Source: Tetracladium setigerum (lineage: Eukaryota; Ascomycota; Leotiomycetes; Helotiales). Taken from it: a stretch of DNA of 64,000 nt. Position 1 is the stretch's first letter; the number at the start of each line of letters is the position of its first letter. A program made the translations under genes and the position numbers. Positions 22,991-34,024 of the stretch are shown piece by piece. Location of the stretch: positions 1,054,001-1,118,000 of the forward strand of contig PZJY01000007.1 in NCBI GenBank assembly GCA_031472005.1, written 5' to 3'. The notes under the pieces were generated by a model that was not told the DNA's origin, ran no database searches, and worked only from the letters and a program-made list of their open reading frames with translations.

Positions 22991-24158
22991 TTAAGCATGT
23001 GTCATTGCCAATGCATGGCTATCATAACGATCACCGGCAACTTCGAACTCCTGGAGGATTGAATTGATAGATGCAATGTCGCTACTGGTAAGAGTGACGA
23101 CAGTCAAATTTTCCTCCACCCGAGCTGCAGTGGTGGCACCAGGGATTGGGATAAACACTGGGTTGCCATCTCTCTTTGAGAGATATTTCACCCCTAGATG
23201 GTTGATTAGCAATTTTATATACGTGTATGCATACGGGAAAGAGGGTCACCTACAGCCAATAGCAAGCTGAGCAGGTGAGACGCCCTTTGCCTTTGCGAGA
23301 GTTTGCAATTCTGCAACGAGCTTGAGGTTAGTGGGGAAGTTCTCCTTAGAAAATCGAGGAATAGTGTGTCGGTAATCGCCTGCTGGGATATCCTCGGGCT
23401 TCTTGATCTCTCCAGTCAACATTCCACGTCCAATGGGTGAGTATCTATGATTGTAATTAGACTTCTGTGTATACCGTTAAGTAAATGCTCGGATCAGCAA
23501 CGTACGCGATGATTGGAATATCCAATTCAGCACAAGTGCTGGCAACTCCATTCGTCAAGATATCCATACTCCACAATGAAAGCTCGGCTTCAACTGCCAC
23601 GATCTTTGCGTATTTTACGGCCTCTCGAATCGTTGCTTCCGAGGCTTCGCTCAAGGCAATTCCCTTGATGTTTCCAAGCTTGATGTGTTCATTCAATGCT
23701 TTCATGGTAATTTCAATAGGCGTTTTCTTGTCAACCCGAGCCATCTCATAGATATCAATAGACTTCTTGCCATCTAAGATGCTCATGCAATGGTCAATGC
23801 TGGCATTGATGTTCTCTGGGCTTCCATCTGGCTGCCAGTTCTTGAGACCACTCTTAATACTGAGAACAACTTTGGAAGCGTCCTCAGGGTACTTGGTGAA
23901 GTACCTATTGACAATGTGAAGTGAGTTGTATTCGGGTGTACCGTAGAAGTCTCCGGCATTCCAGGTGACATTTCCAGCTGCCAGAGAGGCTTTCATTGCT
24001 GCAAAGGCTTGCTCCTCTGAGGGAGGGGTAGGTCTCCATGTCAGGCCTGTAATTGTGTTAGTTGTTGACCAGAACGTAATCAAGAGTATAAAAATGTGAG
24101 GCTCACCCATGAGGCCATAGCCGATATCGCCAATTTCCTGTCCTACGAGAGAAGGCAT
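22991..24158 (-). CDS. Aldo-keto reductase, pyridoxal-reductase-like
   Basis: NADPH-dependent reductase with a TIM barrel; fungal members of this group reduce pyridoxal or small aldehydes. Exons 24158-24107, 24046-23506, 23444-23254 and 23193-22991 sum to 329 codons. The N-terminus is MPSLVGQEIGDIGYGLMGLT. The catalytic Asp and Tyr lie in NAGDFYG and the catalytic Lys in VVLSIKSG. AYSPIGRGMLTGEI and the nucleotide-binding IPIPGATTAARVEENL are typical. At the usual His position (QHR in most of the superfamily) this protein has Ala (EMARVD), as in some fungal AKR8-type enzymes. The frame is intact. Confidence 0.9.
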
Positions 24159-26165
24159 TTTTGGTAGTCGGGGTTTCAGTTGATTCTTGGTGTTGGTTCG
24201 CAAATTGATTGATTGGTTGGTAATTCGATTTGTTTGATTGAGAAATTGCTTGGAGCTGGCTTTGAAGATTAAGAGTATTGAATGCTAGGTAATGTTCTGA
24301 TCGAGTTGTGGATGTAGATGTGAGTGATGAAGGGGAGAAAATATTCAAGCTATTCGAGGCATGCTTTTATATGGTGGTCTTCCGTCATTCCATGTTCTGG
24401 TGATGAACTACTGGTGTGGTGGTGGGGCAATCGGATCTCTCGTCACGATGCTTAATCCCGCCTCCAAAGATTGTACATGTCCGAAAAGAACTGCTTCTAC
24501 TTACCAAGCCCACAGCTTTGAATATGAGCCCTTTTGCAAAGTCCGCCGCATCGTGGAGGTTCTTTGCTTCATGAGGTAATCGAATGATATTGGACTGAGA
24601 ACCGGGTGTTAAAGTTGGCTTAAGCTTCAAACCCCGTGGACTTAACGGCCTCTTATTTCCTTCCAACCCCTGCCAATCTCCCCCGCGAGAGACTTGATCA
24701 TGGAGATTCCTATACCGTACACTTAATTAGACTTTCTTTGGCATTATTGTTGTTGTGACGATTGTTGTTTACATTTCCGAGTATCGAGTTATGATCTTAA
24801 TTCCGAGTAGAACTCCACAGTGGTCGGCTCCCGCTTTCGCGTCAATAGCATTGCTACAATAGATATCAACATACTCGGCTCCCGCTTTTGCTTTTCTTTT
24901 CTTTTATTGTATCCGTGCTCTGTTGATCAGGGTTTGAGAAAGTTAGAGAAGATTAAAGAAGTAATTCTATCTGTTGGGCACCTGCAGGTCCGCTCTTCGG
25001 GAGGTTGTGGTACTGTACACTGGACTCAAGTCTAGCAATTATTTTCTCACTTTCGATTTCAAATTGATTGTGACAGTCAAGAATCAATATTCTGAATACA
25101 AGATACTAGTTGAACCTACTCAACATTGAAAATTAGCAAAGTCTTATGGAAGCTCACTGTCTCGAGCGGGTTTGCATACTTCGTTCTCTTTCGTTCACAA
25201 CAGACTTATTTAGACTTCTCATCGTTGAAGTGAATTGAACATACTAAGAAATACCAGTGTATACTCTCTTCTTTCCCATTTTCTGATCCAATTCTTTATG
25301 ACTGTCTGGCGTGTCGAGATGGTCGGAAAATGGGAAATGTAGGGTTGGGAGTAAATGGTATTTATAGATCGCCAATAAAGATATGATTAAATGCTCTTTA
25401 CTTGAATATGAGGATGCTAGTTTGTTCATGATAATTCGATAGTGAAGGCTGAAGAAGAGTACAATGTCTGGGGTGTGGTTTGTACAGAAGCAAGGCAGAT
25501 GATACAATGCGTTTAAGTTCTCTAGGACATGAAGGTAAGGTGCCTCTCTAATTAAGATGCAGTATGCATCCTTCAACTCTCAGTCCACACTTGTGTCTCC
25601 AAAACCATTGCAAGCCACATCCTACTGTAAGGTATACATACTATCCAATTGAAAGACAAGACGATAAGTGATGCATTTTGTGACCTGGAATGCTGTTGGG
25701 AAAGACTCAGTCCCGGTTCGAGATGGAAGCACGCCAGTCAAGCGCTAAGATTACATTGATGCTCTGGTAGCAATGATAACGTAACCTGTGCCCACTGGAA
25801 GCGTTGCTAAATGCGAGTTTGCAGCAAAAATAGCTTGGTAATTCAAGAAGGGATGCATTATTTCAGTGTCGCTAGCTAAAGCGGTTGCACCTGCAACGTA
25901 GAATCTTGCGAGACAGTGCCTGCTAATGTTGTGGCACTAATGAACTCCACCTTCGTACAGGATTTTTCTCACTGAATTATTCGTGGTTCGAGTTTGTAGT
26001 CTTCGTCAATCATACATTCGTGAGAATGGTACCGTAAAACCGGCTCATCCCCAAAACATCGTAAACGCACCAAACTCCAGGCCATACCCATCATCTAAAC
26101 TCCCAAATTTTCTCAGAAAGCAATCCATGCAGCCCATCCCATCATAACTTCAATGCATGTTGCGA
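24159..26165. other. 2-kb intergenic stretch
   Basis: AT-rich; no supported gene. The phrase CGGCTCCCGCTTT occurs twice (about 24825 and 24879), and GGTACTGTACA lies at about 25011. The ORFs present are short and featureless. Confidence 0.45.
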
Positions 26166-26595
26166 TTACATCAAAGGGTCGCCATATTTGCCTAGCCCCA
26201 ACTGTCAGCAATGCGCTCCTTCCTGCCCTTCGATTTCCACAACTAACCAGGTTCATAATCTTGATGGCATAGCCGAGCAAACGCAGTCTCATAATCCTCC
26301 TTGTATTTCTTGTTGTTCCAGCTTGATCCTGGTGCACCGTGGCTTGCCTTGTCTCCGGGGCTGCTGCTGCTGCCATTACCAGCAGCGCCGTTGGAGTTGG
26401 AGTTGGCTCGACTGGAACTTGCCCCTGATTTTGAGTGTTTGTGAGGCTTTGATTGGATCGCTCAGGCGAGGGGGGGAGTCAGGAGTCTGGTCCATCATGT
26501 CGATTTCGTTTGCGTCTGGTGGTGTTTCCTGAGGGGCTTCCGGCAGTATTGTTAGTCGTTGTTTCGGTAAGGGAAATGATGAACTTACAAGACAT
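26166..26595 (-). CDS. Small uncharacterised protein with a C-terminal SWNNKKY...KYGDPLM motif, two frame breaks
   Basis: I do not recognise the family. Proposed exons: 26595-26589 (seven coding bases), 26536-26248 and 26191-26166; introns of 52 and 56 nt. The N-terminus is acidic (PQETPPDANEIDMMDQTPDS), the middle is Ser/Asn/Gly-rich, and the C-terminus ends SSWNNKKYKEDYETAFARL then EPGKYGDPLM before the stop. The ordered, aromatic C-terminus after a disordered body looks like a short binding motif. To connect the three reading frames one base must be missing at the G7 run (26470-26476) and one near the C4 run (26422-26425); the sum is then exactly 108 codons. It could alternatively be decaying. 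It is divergent from the SUZ gene. Confidence 0.5.
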
Positions 26596-26911
26596 CTTCA
26601 CTCAAGCTCTAGGTAATCTTTTGCGAAGATAGTGAAAGTTAGAGGGAATTTCCGTGAGCGGTGAAGTTCAGTTGAATATTCGAGGTTGAGGAGTTGTGAA
26701 GTTGTGAATGATGCAAAGCTCAAGCTCCAAGGCTGCAGAAGAGCGTGGTAGAATCTGAGTTCCGTCCCTGAAATTACCCCACCATCGCGCCAAGTTTCAG
26801 CGGGCTGATTCTGGCCTTATTTGTGATTCTCACTGCATACCCACCCGCCGCCTTCTCCAAACTTCACTCACTCTTTACATTTCCAAGTTCAAGTCAACAC
26901 ACATTCTTAAC
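26596..26911. other. Divergent promoter of the small protein and SUZ genes
   Basis: 316 bp between divergent start codons. No gene; mixed composition with a CT-rich tract just before 26912. Confidence 0.45.
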
Positions 26912-27775
26912 ATGGTCAAGAAAGCTGCAGTTCCCGATGCCTGGGACGATGATTGGAGGAAGCAGTAGACAAGGCTGACACTCTCCAAACCCTCCCATCA
27001 AAACAAGAACCAGAAGTCAAAGAAACGAAAGCTGAACGACTGGCAAAGCACACGGAAACAAATAAAAAATTGTGGCAATCTGCGTGTGTATTCTAACTCT
27101 TCTTGATATACAACAATCACTAAATCCAACTACAGAGAAGAACCAGAGACATTCCACTTCCTGGCAGCGCACGATACTGTTCCCCTCAAAACGGAATTTA
27201 AGCCCACCCTTAAAGTGCTATCTCGAAAACCCACGCCTACGATTGTGAAGCGCTTTGATCCTGTTACAGGCTTGGAAAAACTTGTGCTTGATGAGGGTGA
27301 GGATGATGTAGTAATCAAACCGGCGCAGCTTAGTCCTGAGGAACTGAAGGCCAAGACACAGAGGGAGAGGGAGGAGAAGCAGAAGAGATATGATGAGGCA
27401 AGAGCGAGGATTTTGGGAACGCCGCGTCCTGGGGGCTCGTCGCCGGGGACTATCACCCCACCTATTGGGGATGAGGGGAGATCGAATCGAGGGAAAGGGA
27501 GAGGACGTGGCGGTGGAAATGGAAATGGGGGAGTAGGTGGTGGTGTGACATTGGAGAATCGACGACCAGACAGTCAATCCAGCAGCAAGGAGCTTTTCGA
27601 TCCCAACTACACACAGAAACCCGGGACCAATGCACAGAAACGAAACACAGATCCTTCACGATCCGGGAAGTCAACACCGCGAGAGGAAGATCAAATTCTG
27701 AGAACACCAAGAGGGCCAGATGCAAGTGGAAGAGGTGGATTTGGTTTTGCTCGACGAGGAGGAAAGCCGATTTGA
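26912..27775 (+). CDS. SUZ-domain RNA-binding protein, one frame break
   Basis: Likely binds RNA through its SUZ motif. Exons 26912-27083 and 27136-27775 (52-nt intron, donor GTGTGT). It starts MVKKAAVPDAWDDDW, an acidic/aromatic motif common to fungal SUZ proteins, then HFLAAHDTVPLKTEFKP. The SUZ core is SPEELKAKTQREREEKQKRY with ARARILG. The C-terminus is Gly/Arg-rich (RGKGRGRGGG and GRGGFGFARRGG), RGG-like. After DDDW the frame stops unless one G is added near 26955-26956; with it the gene is 271 codons including stop. Its stop codon lies 12 bp from that of convergent NAR1. Confidence 0.82.
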
Positions 27776-27787
27776 CTGATATTTTAT

Positions 27788-29573
27788 CTACCAACCTCCT
27801 CCAATTTTCGATGCGATCTCGATCACCCTTTCGGTGTCACCGACCTTCTTGCCGACATCGCTGATGACAGCACGATAGCTCGTGTTCACCAGTCTATCTA
27901 AATCTATGCCAGTGATGGCGGCCCAATGCGCCAGGGTATCTTTTATGTACGAAGGAGAAATTCCATCCACCAGATCGCCACGTTCATCCATCACGATGTC
28001 CTGATCAGGACCATCTTCTCCGGAGAAATATGCCTCGTCTACCTGGGCGAGCCACTCTTTTTGCTCCTGGGGTCCTGGCTTGATCTCCGAAGTTTCACGT
28101 CCAGTGATAACCGGGTCATCAACCTTGATCTGACCACCGCCATTGGTACAGCCACCAGGACAAGCCATGACTTCTACATATGAAAACTCTGGCCCAGCAG
28201 GCTTGTTTCCTGGCTTCCTTGCGCTCCCAACCGGTCTTCCTCCAGGCATACGAGAAGCCTTGACAGGCTTCAATTTGCGAACCAGATTTTGGATATTCCG
28301 GAAACCGTAATATCTAGCTGCTTTGAAAATGATTTCCCCTGTTGGAGAAGTAACAACGTACTCTAAGACATCGGCATTGCGCCCTCGAATTGTTTGGATT
28401 GCTGCCCCCGCATGCTGGGAAGCAAAAGATTGCAAAATATAATAAAGATTACCACCGGAGGTGCCAGATTCGACCATGGTGTTTTTGCGCCTCCTGGCAG
28501 GTGGGAAGAGGAAGGAATCTAGCGTTGGATCGGGGAAGCGAGCTCTTGTGGCGAGAGGCGTCCGGGGAAGTCTGGAAAAGTCGACTCTTCTCGATTCTGC
28601 TAGCATGAGAAGCTCTTTGCTGGTAATTACAGAATCGACATCTCTTACTCCTCGTGTTCCAGTGCCTTCCCATACTGCATCTGTGAGTTCTTCCCGGCTC
28701 GCTTCTAACTTTTTGTCGAAACATGGCATGATAGCAACATGCCATATCCTGTCCGGGGAGATACCGAGCTTTCGGCTCAGTGTAGTTTTTAATAAGGTTC
28801 CCATCAGTGCCTGTGGTGACTTCAAGCGCGACAGGTGAGGTAAAACGTGTGGGTGTGTCTTTTCTGCATAACAGATCCAGCCCGGACATGAGGACGTCAA
28901 AATTGGTTTTGAGGGTGATTCTCCTGTGGCATTTCCGTTCCCATTTTTCGTTTCCGCCTGCATCACCTCATCCGCTCCCAATACTAAACAGGCCTCCCGC
29001 GCTGTATTGGTATCGACCACCCATTGAAAGGAGTTCCTGTAAACAGCTCTGTTCTTGATTCCCTTTGGTCCACTCAACAGCTGCTCAATCATATATCCTG
29101 CCTCACGTTCTGTAACCCCAAAAGTGGCAGCAATACTAGCTCGACTCTGTGGGCTCACGCTGGCAACATATATCCTCCCTCCACTATCTGGGTTCTCCAA
29201 CCCAATACCTTGCGCTCCGTTATTGCGAATGCGTAACCCAGGGGCAGAGTCCAGTTCGGCGAGTACCTCGGCATGTGATTGCATAGAGACGAGAACAGCT
29301 TCGGCAGATGTGACGCAGCCAGAGCAGGCAAGGCAGTCGGTAAGAGAGATTTGGGCAGGAGGGAGGTCACTTGGGAAGGGGCATCGGTATTGAAGGAGAC
29401 TTCATATTCGTTCTAGTAATCCTGTAAGAAAATGGAATCAAATTGTGAGAAAGGAATATACCCACATTTTCTATATGCGGCTTCGCTGCTGGTAAAGTCT
29501 CGACTGGTTTGATGCATGCCACACCTGGTGAAATGAAATCGTTCAAATCGTCCGCGGAGAGGATTGCACTCAT
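27788..29573 (-). CDS. NAR1: Cytosolic Fe-S cluster assembly factor Nar1, one frame break
   Basis: Iron-only-hydrogenase-like carrier protein of the cytosolic iron-sulfur assembly (CIA) machinery, passing clusters to the targeting complex. Exons 29573-29466 and 29412-27788. N-terminal MSAILSADDLNDFISPGVAC supplies the first cluster cysteine, then TDCLACSGCVTSAE. Hydrogenase-like motifs follow: TSSCPGWICYAEK, MPCFDKKLEASR, ESGTSGGNLYYI and CPGGCTNGGGQI. The protein ends in Trp, as CIA clients and adaptors often do. One base is missing in the GGGCAGGAGGG region at about 29352-29362 (frame change just before ISLTDC); restoring it gives exactly 578 codons including stop. Confidence 0.93.
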
Positions 29574-30083
29574 GATTGCTAGCTAGTTCTGCGAGCGCAG
29601 GTTGCGCCGCTTGATTCTTTCCCGTCGTATCAAAAGTTGTATTCGTTGATGGATAGTAGCGAGAATGGATGTCTTAAGTAGAGACTTCGTGTCTGCGTGG
29701 GCTCGTTTCTTGCGCGGAGATGTTATAAAAGTTGTCGTAGTCTTGAAGAAAAAGAAACGCCGCTCGGTCTTGATAATCAGTCCGATAATCGGAAATGCAC
29801 AAACCGTGGTTGGATAAGGGAATCTTTTTGTCCTCTTTGAGTGAAGTGCCGCGTGACACCGCTTTGCCCCTCGCTGGATGCTTGGCATAGTGATCCTATG
29901 ACGCGTGCGGCCTTGAGCAAGATGGTCAGGTACCCGAGTCCCGTACCAGAATATAAAACATGCAAACAGCTTCCAGCTTCCTCTTGCTATCTCTTTCACC
30001 CTATAATCCCAAAACGCGAAACACGCAATAGCAAGTCAAGCTTCAATCTTTGAAATATTCTAGTCATACATTCTCCCCACACA
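29574..30083. other. Divergent promoter of NAR1 and the membrane-protein gene
   Basis: No gene supported. Minus-strand ORFs here overlap one another and lack family features. Confidence 0.45.
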
Positions 30084-30809
30084 ATGGACGTGAGTTGCTC
30101 CTCATGAGACATCACTCTTTATATCTCTTCGCTAACATGTGCGAATGAAGGTCTTCTATGCATACACATATGGAACTGCAGCATGGTGCAGTCTCCAAGC
30201 ACTTCCACTTATCATCTCACCAACAATTATCATTACACTTCTTTCTCCCCAAGTCAGGGAAGCCACTCGTCAGTCACTCTTAACAGCGGTTCTAGTCTAC
30301 CCCACTGACCAAATTTCCACAGCTCTCGAGGAGTACTTTTCCAGGTCTCTCGGATTAGCCCTGCTTGCCCTTGGGGTACTGACAGTCCTTTTGACCGGTT
30401 CTGTGCCTCTGACATCTTCGATATCCGACAGTGAGTTCTCCCCTTTTTTGCTATGGCATTTGGCCTTAGCTAAACTCTGTCTCCAGCAACAAACGCTGCA
30501 GTCACAACTGAAGCCTCAGATCCAAAGGCCCCTTATGCCGTGCCGACCTTGACCATCTCATTTGTGTACCATTCCGCTGTAGCCTTTTATAGTTACGTTC
30601 AGTATACTACTACTGGGAAGACTTCACATGCGCTTGGGCTGTTATTTTCGGGGCTCTTGGCATCCATTGGACTGTGGTGTTTGCTGTTCGCTAGCAGCAG
30701 TGGGAGGATCAGCAGAAAGACGGGGGCAGACAAGAGGACGAGTGCTTTCCCATTTGGAAATAAGGAGAGTGCGAGTGAGAGGAAGAAGGCTTTGAGAAAG
30801 GGTCTATAA
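30084..30809 (+). CDS. Four-helix membrane protein of unknown function
   Basis: Three exons (30084-30089, 30151-30430 and 30487-30809; introns of 61 and 56 nt, the first with GCTAAC) give 202 residues. The first coding exon is only six bases (Met-Asp). Hydrophobic segments: about 4-30 (AYTYGTAAWCSLQALPLIIS), about 65-95 (LGLALLALGVLTVLLTGSVP), about 120-140 and about 150-170 (GLLFSGLLASIGLWCLLFAS). The C-terminus is basic (KKALRKGL) and probably cytosolic. I do not recognise the family; small fungal membrane proteins of this shape are common and uncharacterised. The frame is intact. Confidence 0.72.
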
Positions 30810-31519
30810 GTAGGTAGTCGCTTTTGTACTGGGTTCACAACATGTCAAACTTATATTTTAGGTGCAAACGTATATTCTGATATCATTTTATGAGAATAAT
30901 TGCCGAATATCGCATTTGAATTTGGAGGCTGGTTGAGTTGTGTCCTCTCATTGCACACCCTGTTGCACCTTAATGTGTTGTTATGTAATTATAATGTTTG
31001 CTTTCGAGCGTAGGTAAGTGGCAATAGTCTGAATGAGGTGGCAAGCAACGTGGAGTTGCGAAGTACTAGAATTAGCATTGCACATCTCAAGGATGAAACA
31101 ATTCTTTTTGTGTATGTCTAACTGTAAATCAGTAGACGAGGATTTTTTTACGCAAATCTCATCAAATGTAATTACTTATGGTGCTTTGCCAGCTGGTTTA
31201 CTCTAGTATGTACAAACACAAAAGTGAGTAGGTTGCCATTGGAATCTAAATCTTCACCCACTAACACCAATTTCAATTTGCTTGAGAGAACAGTTATATG
31301 TAATATACACTAAATAGATAAATATTATCAGAGGATTCCAGGCAAATTCTTGAAGCCAACATAATTAGAGAAAAATGTACCTTATTCCCACCCCTTCCAC
31401 ACATATTATGTAAGCAGAAGGAATTTTATCCAACCAGCGTTGGAGTTGGGAAAATTGGAATCCTTGCCTCAATTCACGGGTTTATAGCGCTTGATAAGCG
31501 CGCTCTCGACATCAAAAAT
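30810..31519. other. Intergenic before tRNA-Arg
   Basis: AT-rich 3' flank of the membrane-protein gene. Nothing recognised. Confidence 0.5.
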
Positions 31520-31607
31520 GGGCCGTTGGCCAATGGCAAGGCGTTTGACTTCGACATTCTAAAGAATGCTCATCAAAAGATTACAGGTTCGACCCCTGTA
31601 CGGCTCA
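31520..31607 (+). tRNA. tRNA-Arg(TCG) with a 17-nt intron
   Basis: Folds by eye: acceptor GGGCCGT with ACGGCTC (one G-U pair), D-arm GCC/GGC, anticodon stem TTTGA/TCAAA, T-arm ACAGG-TTCGACC-CCTGT. The A-box-like TGGCCAATGG and B-box GGTTCGACCCC are present. Anticodon TCG is at 31551-31553 (reads CGA). The intron is at 31555-31571, directly after position 37, as in nuclear tRNAs. The mature length is 71 nt before CCA addition. Splicing would need the tRNA ligase encoded at 18-20.5 kb. Confidence 0.9.
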
Positions 31608-31638
31608 AGAACATACGAGCAGTATCGCACTGTGAATA

Positions 31639-31651
31639 TTTTTTATTTTTT
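31639..31651 (+). terminator. RNA polymerase III terminator for tRNA-Arg
   Basis: Two T6 runs separated by one A, about 32 bases after the tRNA 3' end, as expected for Pol III termination. Confidence 0.7.
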
Positions 31652-32024
31652 GCCCTTTATTCTTGGGATTAGGGGGTTTGGGTGTTCCTTTTTTTTTTTT
31701 TTTTTGCTAATTTCGTGATAATTTTTGGGTTGCTGAGCTGGTTTAAAGATGAATTTTATTATTAGAATTAGTGTATAGTTTCCTTTTCATAATGTAATTT
31801 GGTATTATCAACCACCGGCTAGTTGTCTCGAAGTATTTTTTCGATCAAAGGTTGACTACGACTCCATCTCGCCTTCATCGCCTGTCACTACAGCATACAG
31901 TTCCAGGAAAAGAACTGTGCACTCACTAGGAAATGGTCGGTATCGGTTTTTTACAATCAGTATAATACAAGTGACAAAAAGTTCACTCTCCCGAACGAAG
32001 CCCAACACCAGCAACTCTTGCTCA
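31652..32024. other. Intergenic after tRNA-Arg
   Basis: Contains a T-run of about 17 near 31690-31705 and the 3' flank of the convergent Fyv6-type gene. No gene seen. Confidence 0.5.
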
Positions 32025-32804
32025 TCAATCATCTTCTGAATCAGAACCGTAAGCAACAAGACTACTTTTGGCAGTCGAAGAAGTCTTCCTGGCAATTAGA
32101 GCTGGGGCAGGTGTTTCAACAGCTTTTGCTGGGAACCTTTGACTTTCGACTTTCGCAGGTTCCTCCGGCTTTGGGGCGGAGGTCACTTGGGCTGGCGTTG
32201 CCTTCTCATCAGCAGTAGAAGTTCGTCGAAGCTTCACTCCCTTAAGACCTTCTTTTTCCTTTGTTCTCTTTCGCTTCCTCCCACCAGCAATCCACGATTC
32301 CTCCTCCACCGTAGGTGATCCCTCCTCCACTACCGGCCCAGCAACACTCCCAGTCCTTGCTTTCTTATCCGCTTCTTCCTGCCTCTGCCTAAAAGCAGCC
32401 AAACCCTCCTTCGTTTCTCTCTTCACTCTCTCCTCTTCTGCCCTCGTACTCTCCAGTACCGAATCTAAGAACTCAATTTCATCTTCATCCAGCGCGCGGA
32501 ATTGGTTCTTCAACCTGTTTGCTTCCTCGAATGCATCTTGTTTTGCCGCTGTTCATTCAACGCAACCCTACGTGATCAGCCAATGTCCTCAGTACACATC
32601 CTTACCTTCCTCCCATCGCTGTTGCGTCAAATTACCTTTGTTGGCTTCTAGAGTTTCATACAGGCTCTTGCCATTGGATTGCTGGGCTTGCTCGTCGAGC
32701 TTGCGCTGGCGATTGGCTTCTATCTCCTTTTGTGCAGAGAGCCAGGCGGCATCTCTTTCGATTGGAGCATCGGCAGTGCCACCAGATACAAATCCTGAAG
32801 ACAT
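32025..32804 (-). CDS. FAM192A/Fyv6 N-terminal domain protein
   Basis: Nuclear protein of the family that includes yeast splicing factor Fyv6 and human PIP30/FAM192A. Exons 32804-32606 and 32548-32025 give 240 residues. The hallmark start MSSGFVSGGTADAPIERD is followed by KSLYETLEANKG and EANRLKNQFRALDEDEIEFL, then a charged helical stretch. The C-terminus is Lys/Ser/Pro-rich with a basic patch (GGRKRKRTKEKEG), likely a nuclear localisation signal, and an acidic YGSDSEDD end, typical of splicing-linked proteins. A strong GTAAGT donor upstream (about 32855) hints at a 5' UTR intron. The frame is intact. Confidence 0.85.
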
Positions 32805-33264
32805 TGTTCTTGATTCCGGAGTTGTTGTAGAAGTCGGATTGGAACTCACTTACCTGGTGTCGCTGCTTGTCGAAATATATCGCCAAGGGGTCACGTAGCG
32901 CCGAGCGCTTTCTTGGCATCTGAGTTGCAACTTGACAGTACCATGTATGAGAAAGAGGTCATGTTTCCGTGTAGTATGGTTGTAATTTTTTGAAGGTAGT
33001 ATAGATGGTGGAATAATGAGGCACCGAATATTCCTCTTGCATTTATGACTTTAATGATTTCCTCCCCATTTCTGCTTCTCGTCTCCAAGTTGACCCCCAC
33101 CATCCCAAACCCAACCTCGGCTTGCCTCATCGAAAACCAAAGCTCCTCCACCATCCTGCACCCCGGAATTCGTCATTTGAGAACCACAACTCCAGCTCCA
33201 GCTTCCTCCAACCCAAACTCGAATCCTCTCCCACATCGCGCGCAATACCACCACGCCATCAACA
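32805..33264. other. Divergent promoter of the Fyv6-type and HIT genes
   Basis: No gene supported. The region from 33080 to 33260 is C-rich on the plus strand and reads as the HIT gene leader. Confidence 0.45.
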
Positions 33265-34024
33265 ATGGCATTCCCACCCATAGAATCCTGTCCCTTCTGC
33301 CAAATCGCGACAACTTATCCTCCCACACCACCAAGCCCAACACAAACCCCGTCTCCGGACCCAGAATTAATATCTCCTTCTACTTTTCTTGTTCGTATGT
33401 GCTCTACTATGCCGGCTTCCTTCCAATCCCAATTCAGTTGAGGTATCCCACTATATTCAACGACACAGTGCTAATTGCTTTTCCAATTCGTCAGTCTCAA
33501 CACCACTATGCCTCGCCTTCCTGGATATCTTGCCCCTCTCCCCGGCCACCTCCTTCTCACAACGCGAACACACAGAGAGAAATTATCCGATATAACTGCT
33601 GAGGAGAGTCAGGAGATGGGGTATTGGTTGCCCGTTTTAAGTCGCGTGCTAGCGCAGGTAACGGGTTGTTGGGATTGGAATGTTGTGCAGAATAATGGTA
33701 GGTACCTACCTCGATCAAGTCCCGAGAGGAGGAAGAGTGACGAGCTAGTTTCCTATGCTGTGGTCGGAAGGGATCCCTGGGTCAAGGATATATTCTGATA
33801 ATGTTTGAAATATAGGAGCGGCGGCGGCGCAAGTAGTTGGACATGTTCATTTTCATATTATACCCCGACCGGCGTTAACAACGGAGATGCGAAATAAGAG
33901 CTTTACTATGTTTGGGAGGGGACAAAGGAGTGAATTGGATGATGAGGAGGCGGCTGTTTTGGCTGGTCAGTTAAGAGAGGAGCTAGGGAGGGAGGTTGGT
34001 AGGGCGGGGAGGGGAAAGCTATGA
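33265..34024 (+). CDS. HIT-family (histidine triad) nucleotide-binding protein, one frame break
   Basis: Probable nucleoside-phosphate hydrolase or transferase. Exons 33265-33394, 33495-33697 and 33816-34024. The N-terminus MAFPPIESCPFCQIA carries the zinc-type CPFC motif of HINT-like proteins. Then LAFLDILPLSP, GHLLLTTRTHREKL, WNVVQNNGAAAAQVVGH, and the histidine triad HVHFHIIPRP. The C-terminus is charged (LAGQLREELGREVGRAGRGK). A base is missing at the C4 run 33540-33543 (LSP to GHLLL); with it the exons sum to 181 codons including stop. Intron 2 (118 nt) begins GTAGGT. Confidence 0.85.
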
